64,000 nucleotides of DNA from assembly GCF_900184735.1 (NCBI RefSeq), contig NZ_LT855405.1, positions 1 through 64,000 of the forward strand, read 5' to 3'. The position numbers and the translations under genes were made by a program. Below are positions 26,452 to 35,079 of the stretch, piece by piece (the first letter of the stretch is position 1; each line of letters opens with the position of its first letter). Origin of the DNA: Paucisalibacillus globulus (lineage in GTDB: Bacteria > Bacillota > Bacilli > Bacillales > Amphibacillaceae). Under the pieces are notes generated by a model, which saw nothing but the letters and a program-made list of their open reading frames with translations, had not been told where the DNA came from and did not search any database.

Positions 26452-27194
26452 GTGCGATGCTTATTTTAGAAATGAAGAAGAACCTACAAGATCGAGGATT
26501 ACTTTTTTGGATGGTAATTCTCCCAATTGCTTTTATCGTTCTAGCAGTTAGTATTTTCGCATCTGGAACGGAGGAAGCTTCCAAACAAGATATAATATTG
26601 TCCATTATTCCGGGATACGCAGTCATGTTTGTGTTTTTCATCATGATTTCAATGGTCTCTGCTTTTCTAAAAGATAGAGACCTTGGAATGACAGCAAGAA
26701 TAGCCAGTACACCCCTTTCCCCTAAACTGTATTTACTTGGCAAATGGATACCATACACGCTTATCGTGTTCATACAAATTGTAATTCTAATAGTTTTCGG
26801 CAAACTTGTATACCAAGTACCAATCGAACAGCCTATATTTCTAGTTATCTTAGCAATTGCGCTATCCTTCACTGCAACAGGGCTCGGGCTTGCACTAGGA
26901 TTATTTGTCCAAACAGAAAACATGGGCATTGCTATCACGCAGGTAATTGGACTTGGCGGCGCGATGTTAGGCGGACTTTGGGTACCACTGGAGCTCATGC
27001 CCAAATTCATCCAAACTATTGCCCACTTTCTCCCACAATTTTGGGCACATCAAGCCTTTCAAGATGCATTAAATGGTACACTAATAGAAAAAGATCTCTT
27101 TCTAGCTGTACTTATCATTTTGGCATTCGGCTTTGGGGCATTTATTGTTGCCATATTACGGTATCCGCACTTTTTGAAACAAGCACGAGGCTAA
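26448..27194 (+). CDS. ABC-2 type transporter permease
   Basis: 248 residues with six hydrophobic helices; the segment GAMLGGLWVPLELMPKFIQT and preceding FTATGLGLALGL are typical of ABC-2 permeases. Forms the export channel with the ATPase encoded just upstream. AGGAGG lies within the end of the ATPase gene. Substrate unknown. Export of an antimicrobial or lipid-active compound is the usual role for this four-gene layout. Confidence 0.88.
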   Translation: MSAMLILEMKKNLQDRGLLFWMVILPIAFIVLAVSIFASGTEEASKQDIILSIIPGYAVMFVFFIMISMVSAFLKDRDLGMTARIASTPLSPKLYLLGKWIPYTLIVFIQIVILIVFGKLVYQVPIEQPIFLVILAIALSFTATGLGLALGLFVQTENMGIAITQVIGLGGAMLGGLWVPLELMPKFIQTIAHFLPQFWAHQAFQDALNGTLIEKDLFLAVLIILAFGFGAFIVAILRYPHFLKQARG

Positions 27195-27218
27195 TGGAGT
27201 TCTTCAGGGGTAAGGGGG

Positions 27219-27689
27219 ATGAAGATGAAGATGAAGGTAAACATTGATATTGATGATAAGCATGATGAAACAACCATTACGATTCAAGCAAAGCAGTGGT
27301 CAGAGGAGCTGGAGGAAATCATCCAAGTACTCCAAAAGCGAAAATCTAAGCGCCTATTCGGCATGGAAAACGATCAAACTGTTTTGCTAGAGCCTGGGGA
27401 CATTGATTATATTTATGCAGAGAACCGAAAAGTATTTGCTGCGCTTTCTAATCTGAACATCGAAATAAAAATGAAACTTTACGAAGTGGAAGAAATTTTG
27501 ATACCTCATGATTTTATGCGATTTTCCAAATCAGTAATCGGCAATTTAAATCATATTCAGCGTTTTGAATTATCGTTTAATGGGAATCTTTGTGTTTACT
27601 TTCATTCCGGAAACAAAGAATATATCACGCGTAACAATGTGGCAAAAGTTAAAGAAAAACTATTTATGGGAGGGCAAACAAATGATTAA
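27219..27689 (+). CDS. LytTR-family DNA-binding regulator
   Basis: 156 residues. N-terminal about 50 residues are acidic and unassigned; residues 55-150 form a LytTR DNA-binding domain (VLLEPGDIDYIYAENRKVFA, then FMRFSKSVIGNLNHIQRFEL). No receiver domain, so it is a stand-alone regulator of the type paired with DUF3021 proteins. It probably controls its own exporter operon. Overlaps the DUF3021 gene by eight bases. Confidence 0.88.
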   Translation: MKMKMKVNIDIDDKHDETTITIQAKQWSEELEEIIQVLQKRKSKRLFGMENDQTVLLEPGDIDYIYAENRKVFAALSNLNIEIKMKLYEVEEILIPHDFMRFSKSVIGNLNHIQRFELSFNGNLCVYFHSGNKEYITRNNVAKVKEKLFMGGQTND

Positions 27690-28092
27690 GGAAATATTGA
27701 AACGTAGTCTGGTGGGTATTGCATTTGGTGGTATTGCGACATTTATTGCCCTCACTATTATTAAATTTTCCCATATTGAACAAAGTGCAGCAGAGGTTTG
27801 GAATCATATGTTAGCAAGCATGCTTTTAGGTGTATACTTCGGTATAGCATCTTTAATATATGAAACGGATAAATGGAATCCATTGAAAAAAACAATCATC
27901 CATTTCGGACTTTCGATTTCTGCTTACTTCTTAATTGCTCTTCCTGTCGGCTGGATCCCTTTTACTCCACTATCGGTTGGGGTAGGTATTTTGTTATTTA
28001 CTGTTTTGTATAGTCTATATTGGATTGGATTCCTTCTTTACTTTAAAAGGGTGGAGGCTTCTATGAATAAACAATTGAATCAAAAGGGATAA
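27682..28092 (+). CDS. DUF3021 membrane protein
   Basis: 136 residues, four transmembrane helices (residues 11-29, 40-60, 75-92, 98-118). DUF3021 proteins are nearly always encoded after a LytTR regulator and are thought to hold or sense for it. Start at 27682 after GGGAGG, inside the end of the LytTR gene; the longer open frame upstream is out of context. Confidence 0.85.
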   Translation: MIKEILKRSLVGIAFGGIATFIALTIIKFSHIEQSAAEVWNHMLASMLLGVYFGIASLIYETDKWNPLKKTIIHFGLSISAYFLIALPVGWIPFTPLSVGVGILLFTVLYSLYWIGFLLYFKRVEASMNKQLNQKG

Positions 28093-28166
28093 AGCCTATA
28101 GCTAACTCATGGTTACGGAGCTAAGTATTGTTATATTTCATCAGGTTTTATGGTATAATAAAGTAA

Positions 28167-28300
28167 GAAAACCGAGTGGCGGTAACCACTCGGTAGAACA
28201 ATGATAAACCGCATAAAGAGCGGTTGACCTCGAGAAAAAGCAATGTGTATGTCATAGATGTAACCGCCTAATCCTTTGGTCGAGGGGGCGGTTATTTTCT
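28167..28300 (+). ncRNA. Type I antitoxin RNA, copy B (orphan)
   Basis: Same promoter (TATAAT at 28154-28159), CCGAGTGG/CCACTCGG hairpin, AACCGC/GCGGTT hairpin and GGCGGTTATTTT terminator as copies A and C. No intact toxin gene faces it. Confidence 0.75.
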
Positions 28301-28312
28301 ATTTACCATGAC
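28292..28312 (-). pseudogene. Toxin remnant, last codons only (copy B)
   Basis: The minus strand reads GTC ATG GTA AAT AGA AAA TAA, matching the C-terminal codons (NRK and stop) of toxins A and C. Sequence upstream of this is unrelated, so the toxin body, ribosome site and promoter have been lost. Confidence 0.7.
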
Positions 28313-28358
28313 GCATTGAACTCAACTAGCAAGAAACGAACGAACATTGCATTTTTTT

Positions 28359-29663
28359 CTAAAACAATTGCATTTGTTGGGTGTCTTCTAATATAGATGA
28401 ATTATCCTCAACAACATATCCTAAAGCCTTATACTCTTTTTTCCTTTTTTCATACATTTTCTGTAACATTTCACAATGACTATCTACATAATCATATACT
28501 CTAACCTCATGTTTGTTTTCATCCAGCCGATGAAGTCTACCGATATATTGTTGAAGTGTACCCTTCCATGAAAATGGGAAAGTTAAGAACATGGTATCTA
28601 AGCGTGCAAAGTCAAATCCCTCACCTATATATTTTCCTGTCGCGATAATCAAAAGCTCTTCTTCCTCTGGTAATGTACTTAATTCCTTTAAGGCACTTTC
28701 TTCTTCTTGTTTAGTCAAATTGCCCATAAGGATTACGATATTTCTTGCAAAACCAGTAAACATAGATTGAAGTTCTAAAACATGTTCTCTTCTTTCGGTA
28801 AGAATAATAGGTGTAGAACCTTTCCCTAACTCAAGAAGAACATCGTTGAATATCATTTCATTTCGCTTCTTATCTTCTACTAATGCGGTGTATAAATCAT
28901 GTATATTTTCATCCTTAGATTTAAACTCTGTAAACCTCGGTATTAATACATGTCTAAAAGGCCGAACTTTTGCTTGTTCCTTTGCACTAACTTTATATCG
29001 AATAGGCCCACATTGCATGGTCATAAGCGGGTGGAGCCCATCTTTCCTTGTAGGTGTTGCAGTTAGACCGTGCACGTATTTTGCTTCAACTTCCTTTAAT
29101 ACACTTTCAAAACTAAATGCTGAGATATGATGACATTCATCAACAATCACTTGACCGTACTGTTTTACAATGTCTTTCACTTCTCCACCAGAATTTAGAC
29201 TTTGTATTACTGCTTCCTCTTGCGTTGAAAGTAGTTTCCCTTTAAATTCTACATTTATTGCCTTCCCACTATTAGAGTGGTTGACTAATGAAAATTCAAT
29301 TGACTCGTCTATTAATAGACTTTCAATCTCACTTAGGCACCCACGGGGAAATATTAAATATTCTCCATCATCTTCAAATCCCTTAATATTCCTAGGTATA
29401 TTATTAAGCGATAGTCTTTGTGCCTTTGCTTTGTAGTAAGCTGGATTAGAAAATGATGCAAGTTTTGTTAGCTTAAGAATTAATTCAGAAGGGATTCCCT
29501 TCTTAGCAATATAAATTTCATTACGAAAAATAGCTGTAATCTTATTTGGATTTGAATCAGCGTTTTCATCGATTATTTTTATTGTTGGTTCCTGCTCGAT
29601 TGTTGATATCATTAATCTTTTAATATCATTTATATCTAATTTTTTAACGCTAGCTATTCCCAT
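28359..29663 (-). pseudogene. TOTE-type helicase half, lacking the Walker A motif
   Basis: 434 residues. Recognisable superfamily 2 helicase motifs: VIVDECHH (motif II), LTATPTRKDG (III), then the C-terminal lobe (ATGKYIGEGFDF, QYIGRLHRLD). But the region that should carry GKT (motif I) is missing: LLSTQEEAVIQ joins directly to SLNSGGEVKDI, where relatives have roughly 80 more residues. The repeated AVIQ at both edges suggests deletion between short direct repeats. Its frame is shifted relative to the primase gene just upstream, with which it is normally fused. Probably non-functional, but an active remnant cannot be excluded. Confidence 0.75.
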
Positions 29664-30397
29664 TGTTCAGGACAGACTTTGAAATTTTCATCTACAAAAA
29701 CACTATGACCATTTTTTCTTGGATTGTATTGAAGTGGAAGTGCGATCAAATTACCGATGCCGCCCTCCCGAAGTGTATCCTGGTTCGGAAACATTCGGTC
29801 AAAGGAATCAATATTCTTTCCCTTTTCCATAACTTTAGATAATAATTGTTTTCCTAATTTTCTAGTAAGCACAGCAGGTATTGGCTCCTTAAAAAATATC
29901 CAAACATGACAACCGTTTCCTGACCGAGATATCTCTGTATAAGCAGGAATGCTATGCTCTTTGCAAACATCTAAAAACATTCTAGCCTCTTCTTGCCAAG
30001 CACCTTTATCAAAATCAACGGCTAGAAACCAACTAGTGTTATCTTTTAAAAGGGGATAAATGCCTATGGTTTGTTTACCGGACAGATGATCATAAATAAC
30101 TTGATCCGTTAAAGGAAGGTAGTGTTTAGTTGGTGATTTTCCAACTTTAGCCGGTGAATAATTTGTTTGACCCTTTTTATCCGTCCAATGATACGCATAA
30201 ACATCTTCTCTTCCCCTAAATAGGCTTCTAAAAATTTGCATTCTTTTCCTTATTTTAATTTCACGGTTATCGAAAGATTCCTTCGGTAGATTTATAGGAA
30301 TATTATGTATATTTAATAGTTGCTTCAAAGTACTATTTTCTTTTTCTAATTGGGTAATCCTTTTTAATAAAGATTGTATTTGTTTTTCAGTAGTCAC
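29654..30397 (-). pseudogene. TOTE conflict system primase half (N-terminal part)
   Basis: 247 residues: an N-terminal coiled coil (residues 5-32), then an archaeo-eukaryotic primase domain with acidic motif FLAVDFD and SRSGNGCHVWIFF. This arrangement is the primase part of TOTE conflict proteins, which continue into a helicase in one polypeptide. Here a stop follows CPEQWE, and the helicase continues in another frame from an overlapping ATG. The simplest reading is a small indel splitting one gene; the ATG/stop overlap could allow coupled translation instead. The primase half itself looks intact. Confidence 0.75.
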
Positions 30398-30500
30398 CTT
30401 ATAACTCCCCGAATTCTATACATATTTGTTATTATTATACTAACCAAAAATATGTTGATTCAACCAATATATAAGTCTTCATAATTGGAGTGTTATCAGT

Positions 30501-30977
30501 ATGGCTAAGAAGAAGAAAAAGAAAGATACCCCAAAGCATAAGCGATTAAATCGCCAGAGCAGAATCCAATCTGCGAGACTTTGGATACCAAAATACGAAG
30601 GTAAGAATCTTGTTCACGGATATAGTAAACATTTTGCTGTAAATAAATTTTGTGCAGTATCTGAACTGGGGTTCCTTGGTTATACTTTTAAAGAAACCTA
30701 CAAGCAAAAATTAAAAGATTCAGAGATTCAAAAACAACGAGATGCTGAAAAACGTAAAGAGGCTAAGAAGAAGCAACAGAAAGATGATTTATTTTTTGAT
30801 AGTGATGAAACCTTTGCACACATTGCAGGTTATACTGCAGGGGGAGTTCCATACGGTTTTACATGGGAAGAGGAAGGTACTATGCAAGAACTGTTTGACT
30901 CTAATAATAATGAGAATCAGGAGAATGGAAAGAATTCCGCAAAAATAGACGTTCATGATGAAAATTTACCGTTTTGA
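30501..30977 (+). CDS. Basic protein of unknown function next to the primase-helicase
   Basis: 158 residues, not recognised. Very lysine-rich start (MAKKKKKKDTPKHKRLNR), a conserved-looking core (RLWIPKYEGKNLVHGYSKHF, then VNKFCAVSELGFLGY), a coiled, charged middle (residues 66-95) and an acidic tail. The basic N-terminus suggests nucleic-acid contact. Divergent from the primase gene and followed after seven bases by the next gene, so the two form a pair. Confidence 0.7.
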   Translation: MAKKKKKKDTPKHKRLNRQSRIQSARLWIPKYEGKNLVHGYSKHFAVNKFCAVSELGFLGYTFKETYKQKLKDSEIQKQRDAEKRKEAKKKQQKDDLFFDSDETFAHIAGYTAGGVPYGFTWEEEGTMQELFDSNNNENQENGKNSAKIDVHDENLPF

Positions 30978-31001
30978 AACCGAATGAAAGAAGGATGTTC
31001 T

Positions 31002-31322
31002 ATGAAGAAACCTAAAGAAGAACGTAAACGTGATATAGAAATTTTGGATAAGTATCATCAACATTTAACGGAAAAAGAGCTCGAGCCACTTTTTCAACAC
31101 TTTAATCAATGGAAATCAGGAGAGTTAGCATACTACGAACTTACTGAATTTATTCATGAATTTCATAAGAAAAATCAAAAAATATGGTCTACTTTTAATT
31201 GTACCGGTCTCGATAGGGAGAATTTGATTTTTCATGCTAAAAGAGATTTAAATATGTTTAATGAAAAAGATTTGCAGAATGAGCTATATCAAAGATGGAT
31301 GCATTTTTATGACACAATGTAA
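31002..31322 (+). CDS. Hypothetical protein, partner of the preceding gene
   Basis: 106 residues, soluble and charged, not recognised (EILDKYHQHLTEKELEPLFQ, then HFNQWKSGELAYYELTEFIH). GAAGGATG precedes the ATG at 31002. Predicted helical. It may be a small partner of the preceding protein. Confidence 0.7.
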   Translation: MKKPKEERKRDIEILDKYHQHLTEKELEPLFQHFNQWKSGELAYYELTEFIHEFHKKNQKIWSTFNCTGLDRENLIFHAKRDLNMFNEKDLQNELYQRWMHFYDTM

Positions 31323-31411
31323 GTGTCATTTAACAAGACTTCGTACGAAAGAGATTACAAAAGAATAACGTTTTTATCATAATTCCTTTCAGAATGTGCT
31401 ATAATGAAGAT

Positions 31412-31552
31412 AGAAAACCGAGTGGCTGCAACCACCCGGCAAACACAATTACAAACCGCATAAAGAGCGGTTGACCTCGGAAAAAGCATTATGTATATTC
31501 TAAGATGGGAATAACCGCCACATCCTTTGGTCAAGTGGGGCGGTTATTTTCT
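31412..31552 (+). ncRNA. Type I antitoxin RNA, copy C
   Basis: Extended -10 TGCTATAAT (31397-31405). First hairpin CCGAGTGG/CCACCCGG carries one mismatch; then AACCGC/GCGGTT and the terminator TAACCGCC/GGCGGTTATTTT overlapping the toxin end. Same layout as copy A. Confidence 0.8.
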
Positions 31553-31648
31553 ATTTAAAATGACGATCAGAGTTACTATCAATGTCAAAGTCGCAATAAA
31601 TGCTACAATAACTTGTACTGATAGAGTTAGTGCTTCGAAAATCGTCAT
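31544..31648 (-). CDS. Holin-like type I toxin, copy C (34 aa)
   Basis: 34 residues, MTIFEALTLSVQV then a hydrophobic helix ending LIVILNRK. Same length, first five residues bar one, and tail as toxin A, with a changed helix. AGGAGG lies before ATG and pairs with an upstream CATCTCCTT (CATCTCC/AGGAGGTG), hiding the ribosome site. The antisense RNA converges on its 3' end. Confidence 0.82.
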   Translation of the reverse strand: MTIFEALTLSVQVIVAFIATLTLIVTLIVILNRK

Positions 31649-31736
31649 ATTACCACCTCCTTTTAAAGGAGATGATCAACCGCCCACCATGCTTATATAA
31701 TTGCTATTTTTATTATAGTATATTACCAATCTGACA

Positions 31737-31750
31737 AGAACATACATTCT
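31737..31750. promoter_or_regulatory. LexA (DinR)-like box upstream of toxin C
   Basis: AGAACATACATTCT matches CGAACRNRYGTTYG at 11 of 14 positions and sits about 95 bases from the toxin start, as in copy A. On the minus strand it abuts TTGTCA, a possible -35. Confidence 0.35.
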
Positions 31751-31784
31751 GTAGTAGTTTTTTCTATAAAATTCCGAGTAATAA

Positions 31785-32633
31785 CTATCCCTTAATTGCC
31801 CCTTCCGTCATCCCCTTCGCAATTCTCCTCTGGAAGATCCCATAAAGAATAATCACCGGTACAATCGCAATCACAAGACTCGCAAATAAAGTGCCCCAAG
31901 CATTTGTATATTGCGCTTCATTACTAATATAATCGATTGCTAGAGCCAGCGTATAATTGGTTTTGGTTTGGAGGAAGATGAGCGCCATAAAATACTCATT
32001 CCAAAATTGAATACAATTCATAATCGTGACGGTTATAATGCCTGACATGGAAAGTGGCGTTACGATCTTAAATAAAATTCCATATGGAGACAGGCCATCT
32101 ATTGCAGCAGACTCTTCCAATGACTTCGGGATGGTGCTCATAAAGCTCGTGAGGACAAAAATGCTAAAAGGTAATTGACTGACTGCATAGACAATAGCTA
32201 GACCAAAAATATTATCAAGCAAATTCAAATCGTCTAGGAGGAAAAACAACGGGATCCAGCCTAATACCATTGGAATCATCATAGCAGATATGTAAACAGT
32301 GAAAAGCACTTTACTTCCTCGGAAATTCATTCGTTCAATAGCATAGGCTGTAGGAATCGCTAATACAAGTGTCAAAACAGCACCAAGCAACGTAACTAGT
32401 AAACTATTAAACACACTGACATCAATATTATAATTCGTCCATGCCTGGCTAAAGTTCGCAATGTTAAACGTTTCTGGCCATCCCCAAGGATTCCGGTAAA
32501 TCTCTGCATTGGATTTAAACGACCCCAGAAACATCCAAAAAATTGGATACAGTACAGCAATGGTCCACAATATGAGCGGTATTCGAATGCCCGTCCTACC
32601 CATAATTTGTCCAACACTCCGCTTCATGTCCAC
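31785..32633 (-). CDS. Carbohydrate ABC transporter permease (MalG-type)
   Basis: 282 residues, six helices, EAA loop LEESAAIDGLSPYGILFKIV followed by TPLSMSG. Second permease of a sugar importer whose receptor and first permease are encoded upstream. No ATPase gene is present, so a shared MsmX-like ATPase elsewhere is likely. Confidence 0.9.
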   Translation of the reverse strand: MDMKRSVGQIMGRTGIRIPLILWTIAVLYPIFWMFLGSFKSNAEIYRNPWGWPETFNIANFSQAWTNYNIDVSVFNSLLVTLLGAVLTLVLAIPTAYAIERMNFRGSKVLFTVYISAMMIPMVLGWIPLFFLLDDLNLLDNIFGLAIVYAVSQLPFSIFVLTSFMSTIPKSLEESAAIDGLSPYGILFKIVTPLSMSGIITVTIMNCIQFWNEYFMALIFLQTKTNYTLALAIDYISNEAQYTNAWGTLFASLVIAIVPVIILYGIFQRRIAKGMTEGAIKG

Positions 32634-32639
32634 CCCTCC

Positions 32640-33542
32640 TTAGTACTCTACTTTCTCACGTCTCATAAGAAACTGTAAGAATAATACGGTTATCAAAGAC
32701 AATACCAAAATCATCACACCAATCGTGGCACCATAACCGAAATTATATTGCTTAAAGGCCTGTTGATATAGGTAGGAACCCATCACATGTGTGGAATTAT
32801 TTGGTCCACCACCTGTCATGACTTGAACCAGGATGAAGGATCCATTTAATGTGGTAATGACAATGTATAAAATAGAAACTTTCACCTGTGGCCAAACTAG
32901 CGGTAATGTGATTTTCCAAAACTGTTGCCATTCCGAAGCCCCATCAATCTTAGCCGCTTCATAAAAACTTTTCGAGATATTCGCAATACCTCCCATTAAC
33001 ATCAACATAAATAATCCTATCCCAGCCCATACAGCAGGTAAAACAATACTTGGGAGTGCCCACTTCTCATCTCCAAGCCAAGGTTTTGCCCACTCTTCTA
33101 ACCCTAAAAACTCTAGACCTGAATTTACTAATCCTAAGCTAGGATTATAAATAAATGTCCACAAAATACCGATTACTACCACGGACATGATATTTGGAAA
33201 GAAGAACACTATTCGATAGAACGGTGCTTCTTTTATTTTCAATTGAGTAAGTGCAACCGCAAAGAACATGGCTAGAACCATAATTCCCAATATCTTGGTC
33301 ACCACTAGAAAGTAATCATGCATAATCGTATCGGGAATAATGCTATCTTTAAATAATTTAATATAATTTGCAAAACCGACAAATTCCTTAACACTAGACG
33401 ATCCAGACCAATCAAAAAATGAAAAATATAGCCCACTAAACAAGGGATACAAGGTAAAAATAGAAAACAATATGAAAGTAGGAACTAAGCAGAAAGCTAA
33501 AAAAATATATTTTTGCTTTTTAGACTGCACCATTCGAATCAC
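32640..33542 (-). CDS. Carbohydrate ABC transporter permease (MalF-type)
   Basis: About 300 residues with six helices and EAA loop FYEAAKIDGASEWQQFWKIT. Pairs with the following MalG-type permease, six bases away. Start uncertain: GTG at 33542 or ATG at 33533, neither with a strong ribosome site, which fits coupling to the upstream hairpin region. Confidence 0.9.
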   Translation of the reverse strand: MIRMVQSKKQKYIFLAFCLVPTFILFSIFTLYPLFSGLYFSFFDWSGSSSVKEFVGFANYIKLFKDSIIPDTIMHDYFLVVTKILGIMVLAMFFAVALTQLKIKEAPFYRIVFFFPNIMSVVVIGILWTFIYNPSLGLVNSGLEFLGLEEWAKPWLGDEKWALPSIVLPAVWAGIGLFMLMLMGGIANISKSFYEAAKIDGASEWQQFWKITLPLVWPQVKVSILYIVITTLNGSFILVQVMTGGGPNNSTHVMGSYLYQQAFKQYNFGYGATIGVMILVLSLITVLFLQFLMRREKVEY

Positions 33543-33552
33543 TCATTTCTAT

Positions 33553-33593
33553 TGGGGACAAACCCTCATTATTAACACGAGTGACTGTCCCCA
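33553..33593 (-). promoter_or_regulatory. Intercistronic hairpin between sugar receptor and permease
   Basis: TGGGGACA pairs with TGTCCCCA (eight bases) around a 25-base loop. Same GGGACA family as at 22099. Confidence 0.7.
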
Positions 33594-33599
33594 TCATTC

Positions 33600-34919
33600 T
33601 TATTCTAGTCCTGCACGATATTCTTCAGCTGCTTTTTCTGCTTCTGCTACGAATTCTTCTGCTGTCATGTTCCCTAGCATTAAAGAGATTAGCGCATTGC
33701 CAATAGGAGTTTCTAAATCAGCACTCATTGGATGTGGTTTTTCATAAATCTGTACCACGTCCGGATCATTTATCATCGCATTTGCTTCCATCAAGTATTC
33801 TGGTACATTTTCATTCTGTGTTAAGTCCACCCCATTGAGGTTCATAATGGCCCCTGTATGTTCCGAGAAAGAACTAGCATATTCTCTAGTGAATACAAAC
33901 TCCACGAAAGCTTTCGCTGCATCTGGATTTTCCGCTTCCTGCGCTATGGCTAACGGTCGTAAATCCGGAACAATCGCATACTTCTCATCTGCTGCATTCA
34001 TTGGTGATGGAATAAATCCAAAATCAAATCCATCTGGAATATCATTTTTCATCTCATTTGGTAACCAGAATCCAACTGGGATGAACGCATTCTCATGAAG
34101 CAAGAAGTTCATTTGAGACTGGGTATGGTTCAATGCCCCTAGACCAGAATCAAACATACCTTCCTCTACCATTTTTTCAACCCGTTGCATAATTTCTAAT
34201 ACTTGCTCACTAGACCAAGCACCCTCTTTTCCAGTAATCACATCAGCTAGTAACTCTTCCCCGCCTGCTGCTGCAAATGCTGGATAAAGCATTCCGCGTA
34301 GGAAGTAATATGGATGTTGACCAGTCGTTACAAACGGATCAATTCCTTCACCAGCTTTAATCTCACTCATCGATTCCATAAACTCATCAAAATTCGTTGG
34401 TACGGTATAGCCATTTTCTTCAAATAATGCTTTGTCATACCATGTACCCCATGTATCAAAGACAAGCGGTAGTGAATAAATTTTCCCGTCATAATTAGCC
34501 GGCTTTACAATAAAACTATCCGCAAGCTTATCACCACCTTCGAGTTCAACCCCCGCTACCCAATCAGTCAAATCCATTAGTTGGCCATCTTCAACCATCT
34601 GTGTTTCACTAGATCCTGCCCCATCAATGTACACGACATCAGGTGGATCATTGGATACCCATCTCGAACGCATTTCTTCATTGATATTTGGACCAGCATG
34701 TTCAATGATATTGACATCAGGATAGGCTTCTTTAAAATCGGCAATTACTTCCTTCCACCAGGAATCACCATAACCACCAACAAAATATTGAATCTCCAAA
34801 TCCCCCGCTATTTCACCATCTTTTCCAACATTTGAACCAGAATCCTTATCATCGGAACAAGCAACTACAAAAGCTAGCAGAAATGCCATGATTAATGTTA
34901 ACCAAATATTCCTCTTCAT
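33600..34919 (-). CDS. Sugar ABC transporter substrate-binding lipoprotein
   Basis: 439 residues. Lipobox FVVACS after a hydrophobic signal, then a family 1 receptor (LEIQYFVGGYGDSWWKEVIA, YSLPLVFDTWGTWYDKALFE, GFWLPNEMKNDIP). Layout resembles N-acetylglucosamine/chitobiose receptors (NgcE-like) but the sugar is not certain. First gene of a three-gene operon. Start at 34919, with GGGGG upstream; the longer frame adds residues without a ribosome site. A short gene-free interval to 35080 holds its promoter. Confidence 0.88.
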   Translation of the reverse strand: MKRNIWLTLIMAFLLAFVVACSDDKDSGSNVGKDGEIAGDLEIQYFVGGYGDSWWKEVIADFKEAYPDVNIIEHAGPNINEEMRSRWVSNDPPDVVYIDGAGSSETQMVEDGQLMDLTDWVAGVELEGGDKLADSFIVKPANYDGKIYSLPLVFDTWGTWYDKALFEENGYTVPTNFDEFMESMSEIKAGEGIDPFVTTGQHPYYFLRGMLYPAFAAAGGEELLADVITGKEGAWSSEQVLEIMQRVEKMVEEGMFDSGLGALNHTQSQMNFLLHENAFIPVGFWLPNEMKNDIPDGFDFGFIPSPMNAADEKYAIVPDLRPLAIAQEAENPDAAKAFVEFVFTREYASSFSEHTGAIMNLNGVDLTQNENVPEYLMEANAMINDPDVVQIYEKPHPMSADLETPIGNALISLMLGNMTAEEFVAEAEKAAEEYRAGLE

Positions 34920-35079
34920 TTTCTGTTTAACCCCCTTTTTATGCTTACTCTCAAGAGCTGGTGGCATTTAGGTAATCCACCCCTCTTTCTTCTTAAAAAT
35001 ATATGTACAACTTAGAAATTCATGCTTGAAAAAAATTCCTTCTAAAAAGCTATTATGGCGGATTTTGGTTTCTTGGGAG

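Noticed and set aside
27565-27681. Longer N-terminus for the DUF3021 protein
   Set aside because: It overlaps the LytTR gene in another frame; the start at 27682 has a ribosome site and the usual coupling.
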